Assembly: GCF_001424405.1 (NCBI RefSeq)
Contig: NZ_LMPS01000009.1
Span: 62,001 to 126,000 of the forward strand
Direction: 5' to 3'
Length of the DNA stretch: 64,000 nucleotides
From: Dyadobacter sp. Leaf189
GTDB taxonomy: Bacteria; Bacteroidota; Bacteroidia; Cytophagales; Spirosomataceae
In this document: piece by piece, positions 17,434 to 25,223 of the stretch
How the letters are laid out: every line of letters begins with the position of its first letter
How positions within the stretch are numbered: the first letter of the stretch is position 1
Translations under genes and position numbers: made by a program
The notes under the pieces: model-generated
Database searches by the model: none
What the model was told of the DNA's origin: nothing
The model's input: only the letters and a program-made list of their open reading frames with translations

Positions 17434-18453
17434 ATGAAAGACATCCTCTTACTAATTGCACTATCCATCACTCATCTCACCCAAGCCCAGATCAACCTTA
17501 CAATCGACTACAATTGTAAAGATTCCACATCAGGTTTTTCAACTATTGAAGTGATAGACAACAGAGACGGCCAGAAACTATTAGGATATATTCATAAAGG
17601 GCTGGGAAACAATAGCAAACAAATCGTCTTCGAGGGAAGTATTGCGGATAGTCTAGCGATATTTTTTAAAGGTAAAAACGAAAGCATACGCAATCAAAAA
17701 ACATTGGTCTTCATTCTTAATGAGTTATTTATGAATGAAAATACCAGGGACATTCCTGAGAATGGAAAACTCAAACTTTCACTGCGTTTATTTCTTGAAG
17801 AGGATGTTGGTAAATATTCTGAAATACTTGCTGTTGACAGCATCTTCACAGTAAAAGGGTTTGATGTTACAAAAAAGCTGTTTCGATCGGTGAGCGAGGA
17901 ATTTTGTGCCATTGCAAAAGATGCTGCTGAAAGCAAGCTCAACGAGGACAAACCCACATTCACCAGAGACGAGCTAAATGATCTGGATAGTCTGGAAATA
18001 AGCCGCATTCCAATATTTTCTAATCAAGTACCCAATTCAGGGATATTTAAAGACTATGCACACTTTGCCCAGAATAATCCCGATATCAATGCAAGAATAA
18101 TGATTGAAAAATCGAAGAAGGGAAAAGTAACAGCCTATCGCTATTATGGAACAAGAAAGAAAGGTGTACAATTGGAACCTACTGGTCTTTACGCAATATC
18201 AGATGGCATTAATTTGTACAAAGCCACTTCCGCAGGCTTTTTCGAAATTAAAAATGTTAATCAACGGCTTTATTATGATCGGCCGGGATCTTTCACAGAT
18301 GCTAACAGCGGCGCCATGTGGGGCGCGTACTTTGGACTTGCCGGTTCGATTGTCGCCAGCTCCATATCTGCATCAGGCAACAAAAACTATCTCTTTCGAT
18401 TTAAAATTAATCACCGCCGAGGTAATTCAATTCCAATTGGTCTTGCAGAATAG
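17434..18453 (+). CDS. Secreted protein of unknown function in the RHS island
   Basis: The ATG at 17434 gives MKDILLLIALSITHLTQAQ, a Sec signal peptide; a TTG ten codons upstream is less likely. The mature part is about 320 residues. It includes an acidic, lysine-rich middle (FTRDELNDLDSLEISRIPIF) and a C-terminal glycine-rich hydrophobic stretch (GAMWGAYFGLAGSIVASSIS, near residues 305-325) that may insert in a membrane. No domain or catalytic motif is recognised. Its order after the lipoprotein copies and before the CHU_C gene suggests it belongs to the same accessory island. The sequence is AT-rich like the lipoproteins. Confidence 0.7.
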   Translation: MKDILLLIALSITHLTQAQINLTIDYNCKDSTSGFSTIEVIDNRDGQKLLGYIHKGLGNNSKQIVFEGSIADSLAIFFKGKNESIRNQKTLVFILNELFMNENTRDIPENGKLKLSLRLFLEEDVGKYSEILAVDSIFTVKGFDVTKKLFRSVSEEFCAIAKDAAESKLNEDKPTFTRDELNDLDSLEISRIPIFSNQVPNSGIFKDYAHFAQNNPDINARIMIEKSKKGKVTAYRYYGTRKKGVQLEPTGLYAISDGINLYKATSAGFFEIKNVNQRLYYDRPGSFTDANSGAMWGAYFGLAGSIVASSISASGNKNYLFRFKINHRRGNSIPIGLAE

Positions 18454-18509
18454 CATACATCCTGCTTGCCATTGAAACCATTCGATAACAATTCTAATAT
18501 ACAACCCCA

Positions 18510-19067
18510 ATGAAAAACACACTTACCATATTTCTTCTCCTCCTCATTTGCACCGCACAAACCTGTTCCTCCCAGGATCAGCCAAAACCTGTCAGCTCGG
18601 AATATGAATCCTGTTGCGGCACTCAGGCTGTTGAGTTTTCTTATGACAAAAAGCGCATTTATGTACCCAATGTTTTTACGCCGAACAAGGATGGTGTGAA
18701 TGACTATTTCCTGCCTTTTGTAAATGATATCGTGACCGACATTTGGGGATTTACCATATACAGTGCCGTCGGTGACACTATATTGTATCAAAAGCCTTAT
18801 TGTAATTCCAAAATGGCGATCGCTGATTATGGCTGGGATGGACTTAGACCGGATGGATCCAGGTACAAGGGATTGTTCAGGTATAAAATGCGGGTAGATG
18901 ACAGCGAAGCGAGGAAACACATCGTGGGAGGACAGGCGTGCGCCATTATTTGTGGAAGTGAGTCAGAGATATTCAAAACAAAAGCCGGATGCTACTACCC
19001 CATTCAGGCGGGTAAAGCGGGTACAGTGGATAAATCAATTGCCTCTGCGGAGAAGGATTGCTTCTGA
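18510..19067 (+). CDS. Short gliding-motility-type C-terminal (CHU_C) domain protein
   Basis: Encodes 185 residues with a signal peptide (MKNTLTIFLLLLICTAQTCS). The core YVPNVFTPNKDGVNDYFLPF, then GFTIYSAVGD and GWDGLRPDGSRYKGLFRYKM, matches the gliding motility-associated C-terminal domain usually found at the end of large type IX-secreted adhesins. Here it is nearly the whole protein and is followed by about 45 extra cysteine-containing residues, so it is not a normal C-terminal sorting signal. It may be a free-standing fold or a truncated adhesin. It is the last gene of the plus-strand run behind the RHS toxin. Confidence 0.72.
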   Translation: MKNTLTIFLLLLICTAQTCSSQDQPKPVSSEYESCCGTQAVEFSYDKKRIYVPNVFTPNKDGVNDYFLPFVNDIVTDIWGFTIYSAVGDTILYQKPYCNSKMAIADYGWDGLRPDGSRYKGLFRYKMRVDDSEARKHIVGGQACAIICGSESEIFKTKAGCYYPIQAGKAGTVDKSIASAEKDCF

Positions 19068-19116
19068 TTTTAACAAGTCTGTCATTTTATGAAGGCACAG
19101 TGATAAGCAGACACTA

Positions 19117-19971
19117 TTATTTTGTTGAGTCTGATCCAATTACAGCATACTGAAGGTACCTCCGCCATTGATCCCGACCCTCGTGATGTTCTTCGCTGGT
19201 GATTTGAAAGGTCGACGGATCGGCGTCGGGTAATTTGTAATTTCTCCAGAATACGTTTTTTTCGTCTTTTGCATAGTAACGCGACAGCACCTTAAATGTA
19301 GCCGGATCAGCACCTTCCAGCATTAGGGGCATTCCCTCATCAATGAGAAAAACAGCTTTCGCATCCATTGAATAGTTGTGCATCAACGGCTTGAACGTTT
19401 CAGCGTCAGCTGGATCAATTCTGATTGATCCGGTAAAAACACCTCTCCCGTCTGCATGGTAGGAGCGCAGGTTTGTACTGCCCAGGTAAGTGAGGTGGGC
19501 AGGATCATCAGAAACGATCCTGTAGCCATCATAAACATGCTTGCGATCTTTGAACAACCCGCCATTTACATTTACAAAGTGGACGGGATCATCGGATAAT
19601 ATGGAGTGAAACGCAAAAACGTGCTGCGAATCCTTTGCCCAGCCATAGCCAAAAACCTGAAAAGTCTTCCCGTCGGCGCCGTTGATCAGCTTACCTTCGA
19701 AATAAACATGGTTTCCATCAGTGGCATACAAATGCGCAAATGGTTGTTCGGGGAAGCGCTTTTCGAGTGTTTCAAACTGCGCTGCGACTGCATTCTCCAA
19801 TGCCGTAACAGTTGCATTCCCAAAGCCGCCATAATAATAAACCTTGTCGTTTTGAATGTAATAGCCCGCTTTCGATAAGATGCCCGGCTTGAATGAAGAA
19901 TTGCTTCCCTGGCAGGAAAGCAGATTGAATACCAATGTGATGAGGCCCATATACCCGGCGATTATTTTCAT
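19117..19971 (-). CDS. DKNYY family lipoprotein
   Basis: The ATG at 19971 gives MKIIAGYMGLITLVFNLLSC, a lipoprotein signal. The earlier in-frame ATG at 20028 would add 19 residues ahead of this signal and is less likely. The body is built of repeated units typed by DxxxVYxxG/xxLxxADPxTF: KDSQHVFAFHSILSDDPVHF, KDRKHVYDGYRIVSDDPAHL, AKDEKNVFWRNYKLPDADPS. This is the DKNYY repeat family, found in surface or periplasmic proteins of unclear role in Gram-negative bacteria. Length is 284 residues. It is divergent from the HTH-like gene at 20232. Confidence 0.8.
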   Translation of the reverse strand: MKIIAGYMGLITLVFNLLSCQGSNSSFKPGILSKAGYYIQNDKVYYYGGFGNATVTALENAVAAQFETLEKRFPEQPFAHLYATDGNHVYFEGKLINGADGKTFQVFGYGWAKDSQHVFAFHSILSDDPVHFVNVNGGLFKDRKHVYDGYRIVSDDPAHLTYLGSTNLRSYHADGRGVFTGSIRIDPADAETFKPLMHNYSMDAKAVFLIDEGMPLMLEGADPATFKVLSRYYAKDEKNVFWRNYKLPDADPSTFQITSEEHHEGRDQWRRYLQYAVIGSDSTK

Positions 19972-20062
19972 GGCTTCCATGCGGGCAAAAAAAGACCCGA
20001 ATGCCAGGTTCACACACACGCAGGGCATCCGGGTAGTTCAACGAGTTACAATTGAACCGTTA

Positions 20063-20070
20063 CAAAACTA
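20063..20070 (-). promoter_or_regulatory. Candidate -7 element for the DKNYY gene
   Basis: The plus strand CAAAACTA reads TAGTTTTG on the minus strand, matching TAnnTTTG, about 90 bases ahead of the ATG. No well-spaced -33 element is seen. Confidence 0.3.
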
Positions 20071-20183
20071 TACATCCACACTACAAGGCGAAGAACAAAT
20101 CAGCAAACGGTCGATATGGGTAAATCATCGGAAGAAGTTTGACAGATTGCCTGCATTATCAATCCTGAATCCATCTAAAAAGG

Positions 20184-20191
20184 TATTTTTG
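20184..20191 (+). promoter_or_regulatory. Candidate -7 element for the HTH/ConA-like gene
   Basis: TATTTTTG fits TAnnTTTG and lies 40 bases ahead of the ATG at 20232. No -33 TTG is visible at 19-20 bases. Confidence 0.35.
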
Positions 20192-20231
20192 ATTGCACAA
20201 ACACGCGACCCGAAAAGTGTTTATCACAGCC

Positions 20232-21515
20232 ATGACAAAAACAGGAGAAGAGCAGGATCTAAAAAAGTGCCTCATGCTGATTGAGTCGCAGCTCAGTTGG
20301 GGCGACAGCGGGCATTGGAGCAATTACGACTTTGAAAAGCTGAGCGATATCCTACACGAAAAAACCGGCGTAAGACTCAGTATCACCACTTTAAAACGGA
20401 TTTGGGGAAAGCTTAAATACGACAGCGCACCTACCCTCACAACACTCAATGCACTGGCCAAATTTGCAGGTTTTTCAGATTGGCGGCATTTCAGTCAACA
20501 GGAGAGAATGGTGGCAAACTCCTACGTACATACTGCCCCGTTGCCGGTAAGCACTGAACCTGCAACGAAAAAAGGCAAACTGAGATACCTTTGGCTGCTC
20601 TCGCTGGTCCCTTTGCTGCTTGCCGGGTATGTTTTGCTTTCCAACAAAGCTTCTGATTCCACGCTCGATCCTAAGCTGTTCTCCTTCCGACCTGACAAGA
20701 TTGTTACAGAGGGCGTTCCCAACTCGGTAGTGTTCCACTATGATGCGAAGGCGGCTAAAACCAATTCGGTGTTTATCGCACAAACCTGGGATGTGAGCCG
20801 CAAAAAACTCATTTCAAAGGACAAACACGAGCATTCTTCCATTTATTACCATCCTGGTTATTTCAACACCAAGCTGATTGCAGACAACCAGATCGTCAAA
20901 ACGCAGGACCTTTGGATTACTTCGGGCGGCTGGCTTTGTTTGGCGGAAGAAGAGCCGGTACCCGTTTATTTTAAGAAGGAGGAATGCGTCAGCAACGGTA
21001 TTGTGGAGGTAAATGAGCGTGTTTTAAACAAATATAATCTATCGCTGCACCCGAAAGCACCAAGAGTACGGATTTTCAATCAGCGCGATATGGGCGATCT
21101 GATGAGTGACAATTTTGTATTTGAAACAAGTGTCCGGAGTAATTTCAATCAGGGAACGAACGCTTGTCAGCCGATGCAGGTGCTGATTCAATGTAAAAAC
21201 GATATTATCATTATTCCGCTTGCAGCAAAACCTTGCATAGGCGATCTGTCGCTGGCTTTTTGCGGCACTTATGTAACGAGCAAAGAGGCCGATCTGTCAA
21301 ATTTCGGTGCAAACCTGACGGAGTGGACGAAACTGAGAGTTGAAACAATCTCGAAACGGGCAGATATTTACGTTAACGACAAAAAAGCCTATACGCTTCA
21401 TTTCCCAAACGAAGCAACCGGCATTGTGGGTGTTCAATACCGCTTCAATGGAACCGGCGCAGTAAAAGATACCTGGTTTGGTAATAAAAGAAATGTGATT
21501 CGGATGAATGAATGA
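20232..21515 (+). CDS. Membrane-anchored protein with an HTH-like N-terminus and extracytoplasmic PKD/ConA-like part
   Basis: The ATG at 20232 begins MTKTGEEQDLKKCLMLIESQ; a TTG thirteen codons upstream is disfavoured. Residues 1-95 form a helical domain (FEKLSDILHEKTGVRLSITT, then LKRIWGK and TLTTLNALAKFAGFSDWRHF) seen from memory in many Cytophagales proteins and reminiscent of a helix-turn-helix. One membrane helix follows (LRYLWLLSLVPLLLAGYVLL, near residue 120). The outside part has a PKD-like segment (FRPDKIVTEGVPNSVVFHYD) and a C-terminal beta-sandwich resembling LamG/ConA domains (WTKLRVETISKRADIYVNDK). The layout suggests a one-component signal sensor acting from membrane to DNA, but no target or ligand is shown. 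The fibre gene follows. Confidence 0.68.
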   Translation: MTKTGEEQDLKKCLMLIESQLSWGDSGHWSNYDFEKLSDILHEKTGVRLSITTLKRIWGKLKYDSAPTLTTLNALAKFAGFSDWRHFSQQERMVANSYVHTAPLPVSTEPATKKGKLRYLWLLSLVPLLLAGYVLLSNKASDSTLDPKLFSFRPDKIVTEGVPNSVVFHYDAKAAKTNSVFIAQTWDVSRKKLISKDKHEHSSIYYHPGYFNTKLIADNQIVKTQDLWITSGGWLCLAEEEPVPVYFKKEECVSNGIVEVNERVLNKYNLSLHPKAPRVRIFNQRDMGDLMSDNFVFETSVRSNFNQGTNACQPMQVLIQCKNDIIIIPLAAKPCIGDLSLAFCGTYVTSKEADLSNFGANLTEWTKLRVETISKRADIYVNDKKAYTLHFPNEATGIVGVQYRFNGTGAVKDTWFGNKRNVIRMNE

Positions 21516-21678
21516 TCAATGCGTAAATGAGTGATTTTTAAGTGACGTGACGCACGTTAAAAAAGTAGTTTCTACCTATCGATCATCAATTTATGTATTG
21601 AATAGATCAGTGATTTAATTAAGTCGAAAGTGCCGCCACGTAAGCCGGCGTCAATCCTTCACTTATTTATTTTCTGGC

Positions 21679-23280
21679 ATGAAACCACTTTTTTTCTTTT
21701 TAATTCTGCTTTTTACAATCATTACTGCAAAGGCGCAAGCACCAGAGCAATTTAGCTTTCAAGGGGTTGCCCGTGGGGTTGACGGGAAGCCGATCAGTGA
21801 TGTTATCGTTCGTCTTCGGGTAACTATTCACTCCGAAAGTCTGATGGGGCCATCTGTTTATCAGGAGATACATCGCCCGCCTACCAACACGAACGGAGTA
21901 TTTACTATCGCAATTGGGAAAGGAAACGTAGTTAGCGGGAACTTCACTGAGATACCGTGGAAGGCACTGGAGCATTTTATACAGCTCGAAATCGACCCGA
22001 CCGGAGGCAACGATTTTATCAATCTTGGGTCAACGCAATTGCTGAGTGTGCCCTATGCCTTGCAAGCACGGGAAGCAACTCAATGGAACCAGGGTATTCC
22101 GGTTGTTCAAAGTTTAAAATTGGGATCAGAAATCGACCCTAACTCGGATCCGAATGACCCCAAGGTTTTAAAATATATGTTACCAGCGATAGAAGACGGC
22201 CAAACGTTGATCTGGTATCCAGTGAAAGGTTCATTCAGAGCAGGAAATGCTGGAAACGAAAAGTGGAACGATGCATTAACCGGTCAATTCTCCTTCGCAA
22301 CCGGTGCGGGCACCGAGGCGAGCGGTGAATGCAGCGCGGCGTTCGGAACATTTACGAAGGCATCTGGTACACGTGCAGTAAGTATGGGATTTAATTCGGA
22401 AGCAACAGGCACTGCATCATTCAGTGCTGGCAATTTCACCAGAGCAGGCGGAACCGCTTCTGTTACGTTTGGCAACAATGTCTTTTCAAGAGCGATGGGC
22501 TCTTTGTCGATAGGTTCTTTTAATGAGGTTAGCACAGATGTTGCAGATACAGAAACCGAAGGACCTACAGACCGGATATTTCAGATAGGAAATGGATCTC
22601 AGAATAATAGCGACGAATCGCAGAACGTCAGAAAAAACGCGCTCACTTTGTTGCGAAACGGGAATCTGGGTTTGGGAAAAAATGCATTGAACCCGAAGTA
22701 CATTCTGGAAGTTGACGGAAGACCACGTATTCTTCACAATGGAGTAACTGCCGGCATTCACTTCGATAATTCCAGCCACGTAGAGCGAGGTTTTGTTGGA
22801 ATGAAAACAGACGATGAGGTAGGCTTCTTCCTCGACAACTGGCAATTATGGGTAAATAACGATGGAAATGCATTCTTGAATGGCAATGTCAGCCTGACTT
22901 CTGACGCGAGATTAAAGCATAATCTTTCCCCATTATCCGGCAGCCTTTTAAAAATCCGTGATCTGCAGGGTTATCATTATAACTGGATTGATAAAACAAA
23001 AGAACAATCACTGCAAACCGGGCTCATTGCGCAACAGGTCGAGAAGCTGTTTCCGGAACTAGTCAAAACGGATGCTAACGGCTTCAAGTCTGTCAATTAT
23101 ATCGGCCTCGTGCCGCATTTAATAGAATCAGTAAAAGAACTTAATGAAAAAAACGAGCTTTTGACCTCACAGAACCAAATTTTTAAAGAACAAGCTGCGC
23201 TGATCATGAGCAAACTGGATGCAATGGAAGCGCGACTTAACGCATCAGAGCAGGCGAAGTCTGAATTAAAAACAAAGTGA
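21679..23280 (+). CDS. Tail-fibre-like surface protein with S74 intramolecular chaperone domain
   Basis: Encodes 533 residues with a signal peptide (MKPLFFFLILLFTIITAKAQ). Residues 25-150 form a beta domain common at the N-terminus of such Bacteroidota proteins (FSFQGVARGVDGKPISDVIV). About 210-290 is a YadA-head-like left-handed roll with repeated xASG/ATG turns (AAFGTFTKASGTRAVSMGFN). The C-terminus is a peptidase S74 domain starting at TSDARLKHNLSPL, with the Ser and Lys expected for autocleavage, then GLIAQQVEKLFPELV and a coiled-coil end. In phage endosialidases this domain folds the trimer and cuts itself off. There are no phage genes nearby, so a trimeric cell-surface fibre is likely. 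Confidence 0.85.
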   Translation: MKPLFFFLILLFTIITAKAQAPEQFSFQGVARGVDGKPISDVIVRLRVTIHSESLMGPSVYQEIHRPPTNTNGVFTIAIGKGNVVSGNFTEIPWKALEHFIQLEIDPTGGNDFINLGSTQLLSVPYALQAREATQWNQGIPVVQSLKLGSEIDPNSDPNDPKVLKYMLPAIEDGQTLIWYPVKGSFRAGNAGNEKWNDALTGQFSFATGAGTEASGECSAAFGTFTKASGTRAVSMGFNSEATGTASFSAGNFTRAGGTASVTFGNNVFSRAMGSLSIGSFNEVSTDVADTETEGPTDRIFQIGNGSQNNSDESQNVRKNALTLLRNGNLGLGKNALNPKYILEVDGRPRILHNGVTAGIHFDNSSHVERGFVGMKTDDEVGFFLDNWQLWVNNDGNAFLNGNVSLTSDARLKHNLSPLSGSLLKIRDLQGYHYNWIDKTKEQSLQTGLIAQQVEKLFPELVKTDANGFKSVNYIGLVPHLIESVKELNEKNELLTSQNQIFKEQAALIMSKLDAMEARLNASEQAKSELKTK

Positions 23281-23292
23281 TTGTACCCAGAA

Positions 23293-24192
23293 TCAAATCA
23301 CCTGCTGCAAAATCTTCACTTCATCGCCAGGCAGCGTTGTTGATATACGCTTTTGATCCTTAAAATTAAAGACGTGACCGTCCTCTCTTACAACATCGAG
23401 GTTTGCAAAATCCAGTTCCTGGATGAGCCAGCCTTCCTGTTGCGGAAGCATTGTTGAGATAATTCCCTCTTCGGGCAAATCTCTGTCCGGTGTGGAGTAG
23501 CAGGCTGCGTATCCGTAATTGATATCCACTGCCGGCGACCAGGCCGCATTGCCGATTGTTTGGGAAACGACAGTATATGCCTGATTTTCCAAGGCGCGGG
23601 CACGGGCTCCAACATGCACGCGGGTGGCACCGCGGATAGTCTCGGTACAGCTTGGCGCAAGGATCAGCACGGCACCGGCCTCGCACAGCAACTGCGCTCC
23701 TATCGGGAATTCGACATCGTAGCAGATCTGAATGCCAAACTTACCCCAGGACGCTTCGAAGACAGTCAATACTTTGGGTGCAGTTTCAATGCCCCATTCC
23801 TCATCTTCAAAACGCGTCATGAAAAACTTATCCTGGTATCCGGCTAATCCAGCCGGAGAAAATACATATGCGCGGTTGAGGTTTTTACCTTGCTCAACAA
23901 CCGGGATCGTCGGGGCCACAATAGTTACCTTATATGCTTTCGCCAGCTCTTCAAACACCGCACAAAACTCGGATTTCAATGCGTCAAGTGAAAAGATCTG
24001 CTCACGGATATTGCTTCTGACAGCTTCTGAAAAAATGCTGACAAGCTCCATAGATCCATATTCAGGGAAAAGCAGAAGCTGAGCGCCCTGCCCGGCAGCC
24101 TGACTCACCCAATGCGCAATGTGCTTTTTCCATGCAGAAAAGTCGGCGTGTTCGCTGATCGGATATTGTGCTGCTGCAACGGTAACTTTCAT
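23293..24192 (-). CDS. Carbon-nitrogen hydrolase (nitrilase superfamily)
   Basis: Encodes 299 residues, cytoplasmic. The Glu-Lys-Cys triad is intact: Glu44 in LLLFPEYGSMEL, Lys122 in GYQDKFFMTRFEDEEWG, and Cys157 in GIQICYDVEFPIGAQ. Superfamily members hydrolyse nitriles, amides or carbamoyl groups. The overall form is that of the broad aliphatic amidase/omega-amidase-like branch, and the substrate is not determined. Its ATG directly abuts the stop of the GNAT gene (24193), and that gene in turn overlaps the SnoaL-like gene, so the three form one operon transcribed right to left. A detoxification or amide-salvage role is inferred only from these partners. Confidence 0.88.
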   Translation of the reverse strand: MKVTVAAAQYPISEHADFSAWKKHIAHWVSQAAGQGAQLLLFPEYGSMELVSIFSEAVRSNIREQIFSLDALKSEFCAVFEELAKAYKVTIVAPTIPVVEQGKNLNRAYVFSPAGLAGYQDKFFMTRFEDEEWGIETAPKVLTVFEASWGKFGIQICYDVEFPIGAQLLCEAGAVLILAPSCTETIRGATRVHVGARARALENQAYTVVSQTIGNAAWSPAVDINYGYAACYSTPDRDLPEEGIISTMLPQQEGWLIQELDFANLDVVREDGHVFNFKDQKRISTTLPGDEVKILQQVI

Positions 24193-24795
24193 CTATTCGC
24201 TTTTCAGATCTTTCAACCAAAATGTCATAGTCTTGGCTGTTTCTTCGCTATCTCCAATATCCAGCCACCGCATTGTACTTTGTAATTGCGGCGTTTTTAT
24301 ATAACCTCTTTTCTGCCAGAAAGCATCATTAGGCCGGTAATTGTCTGGCCTGGCCGGATGATCCGCTGCTCTTTCCACTGCACAAAAACACGCAAGTTTG
24401 TATTCGCCGAAACTGCGCGCGTGCGCTTCACGTTCATCGAAAAAGCGGTGCCCCAGCCCCAGCCCGCGGTATTTTTGAAGGAGAATGCTTTCACCAAAAT
24501 AAAATACACGGCCTGGATCGTACCCTGCTTTCTCGAAAGGTGCCCTTACTTCCTCTGTTTCATCGGAGAGTGGAATGCAGGTAGTAGCGCCGACCATTTC
24601 GGCACCATCATAAACTGCAAAAAGGAAGGCTCTGGCAGATTGACTGTAGATTTTAAGATACTCCTTTTCGTAATTCAGATCGCCTTCGTAGAGATAGGGA
24701 AAATCATGAAAAACGGCAATCCGCAACTTCCCCAGATCTTCGAAAACACTTTCGATCTCAGCACCTTTTTTTGAAATGAATGAGAGATCCTGCAT
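24193..24795 (-). CDS. GNAT family N-acetyltransferase
   Basis: Encodes 200 residues with a GNAT fold. Strand-helix pattern and acetyl-CoA loop are seen in YFGESILLQKYRGLGLGHRF (R/QxxGxG/A-like: KYRGLGLGHRFF) followed by DEREAHARSFGEYKLACFCA. The C-terminal IKTPQLQSTMRWLDIGD-ETAKTMTFWLK is typical of a GNAT subgroup commonly placed next to carbon-nitrogen hydrolases in Proteobacteria and Bacteroidota, from memory. The acceptor is unknown. The ATG overlaps the stop of the upstream SnoaL-like gene (TAATG), and the stop abuts the nitrilase start. Confidence 0.82.
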   Translation of the reverse strand: MQDLSFISKKGAEIESVFEDLGKLRIAVFHDFPYLYEGDLNYEKEYLKIYSQSARAFLFAVYDGAEMVGATTCIPLSDETEEVRAPFEKAGYDPGRVFYFGESILLQKYRGLGLGHRFFDEREAHARSFGEYKLACFCAVERAADHPARPDNYRPNDAFWQKRGYIKTPQLQSTMRWLDIGDSEETAKTMTFWLKDLKSE

Positions 24796-25199
24796 TATTT
24801 CTTTGAGACCAGCTCAATCCAGAGCGGCAGGTTATAGTAGGTAGTTACGCGCGTGATTTTTCCTGCTTTTACTTCGAGGAAAGCACCGGCAGGCAGCACG
24901 TAAGTTTGTCCGTAAGCTTCCGGCAAACCTTCCTCCGCCTTCTTGTAAACCCCATTTACCACAAATTCAACTGCGACGCGTGTTCCGGTTTTTTCTGTAA
25001 AAAAGAACATATCCGTAAGCTTTTCTTCATAAGCTTCATCCATTTTACCCAAAAACTCGGTGAACTTATCTATACCCACGCGCACATCGCCCTGGTTTGC
25101 TTCGTGCCTGACCTCCGGGTCAAGCAGCGCCAGCATTCCTTTCCAATCCTGATTATTAAAGCAAGCGTAATACGCTTCTACAACTTCCAATGCGTTCAT
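24795..25199 (-). CDS. SnoaL/NTF2-like ketosteroid isomerase-fold protein
   Basis: Encodes 134 residues. The opening VVEAYYACFNNQDWKGMLAL followed by LDPEVRHEANQGDVRVGIDK is characteristic of SnoaL-like members of the NTF2 superfamily, cone-shaped folds that bind small hydrophobic ligands. The C-terminal strands GAFLEVKAGKITRVTTYYNL complete the fold. Activity is not predictable. It is the first gene of a tight three-gene operon with the GNAT (TAATG overlap) and nitrilase genes. Confidence 0.82.
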   Translation of the reverse strand: MNALEVVEAYYACFNNQDWKGMLALLDPEVRHEANQGDVRVGIDKFTEFLGKMDEAYEEKLTDMFFFTEKTGTRVAVEFVVNGVYKKAEEGLPEAYGQTYVLPAGAFLEVKAGKITRVTTYYNLPLWIELVSKK

Positions 25200-25223
25200 T
25201 TCAATTGATTAAACCTGTAAATC

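Noticed and set aside
19880-20284. 134-codon plus-strand frame overlapping the DKNYY gene start and the HTH gene start
   Set aside because: It crosses a divergent promoter region and two better-supported genes and has no recognisable feature.
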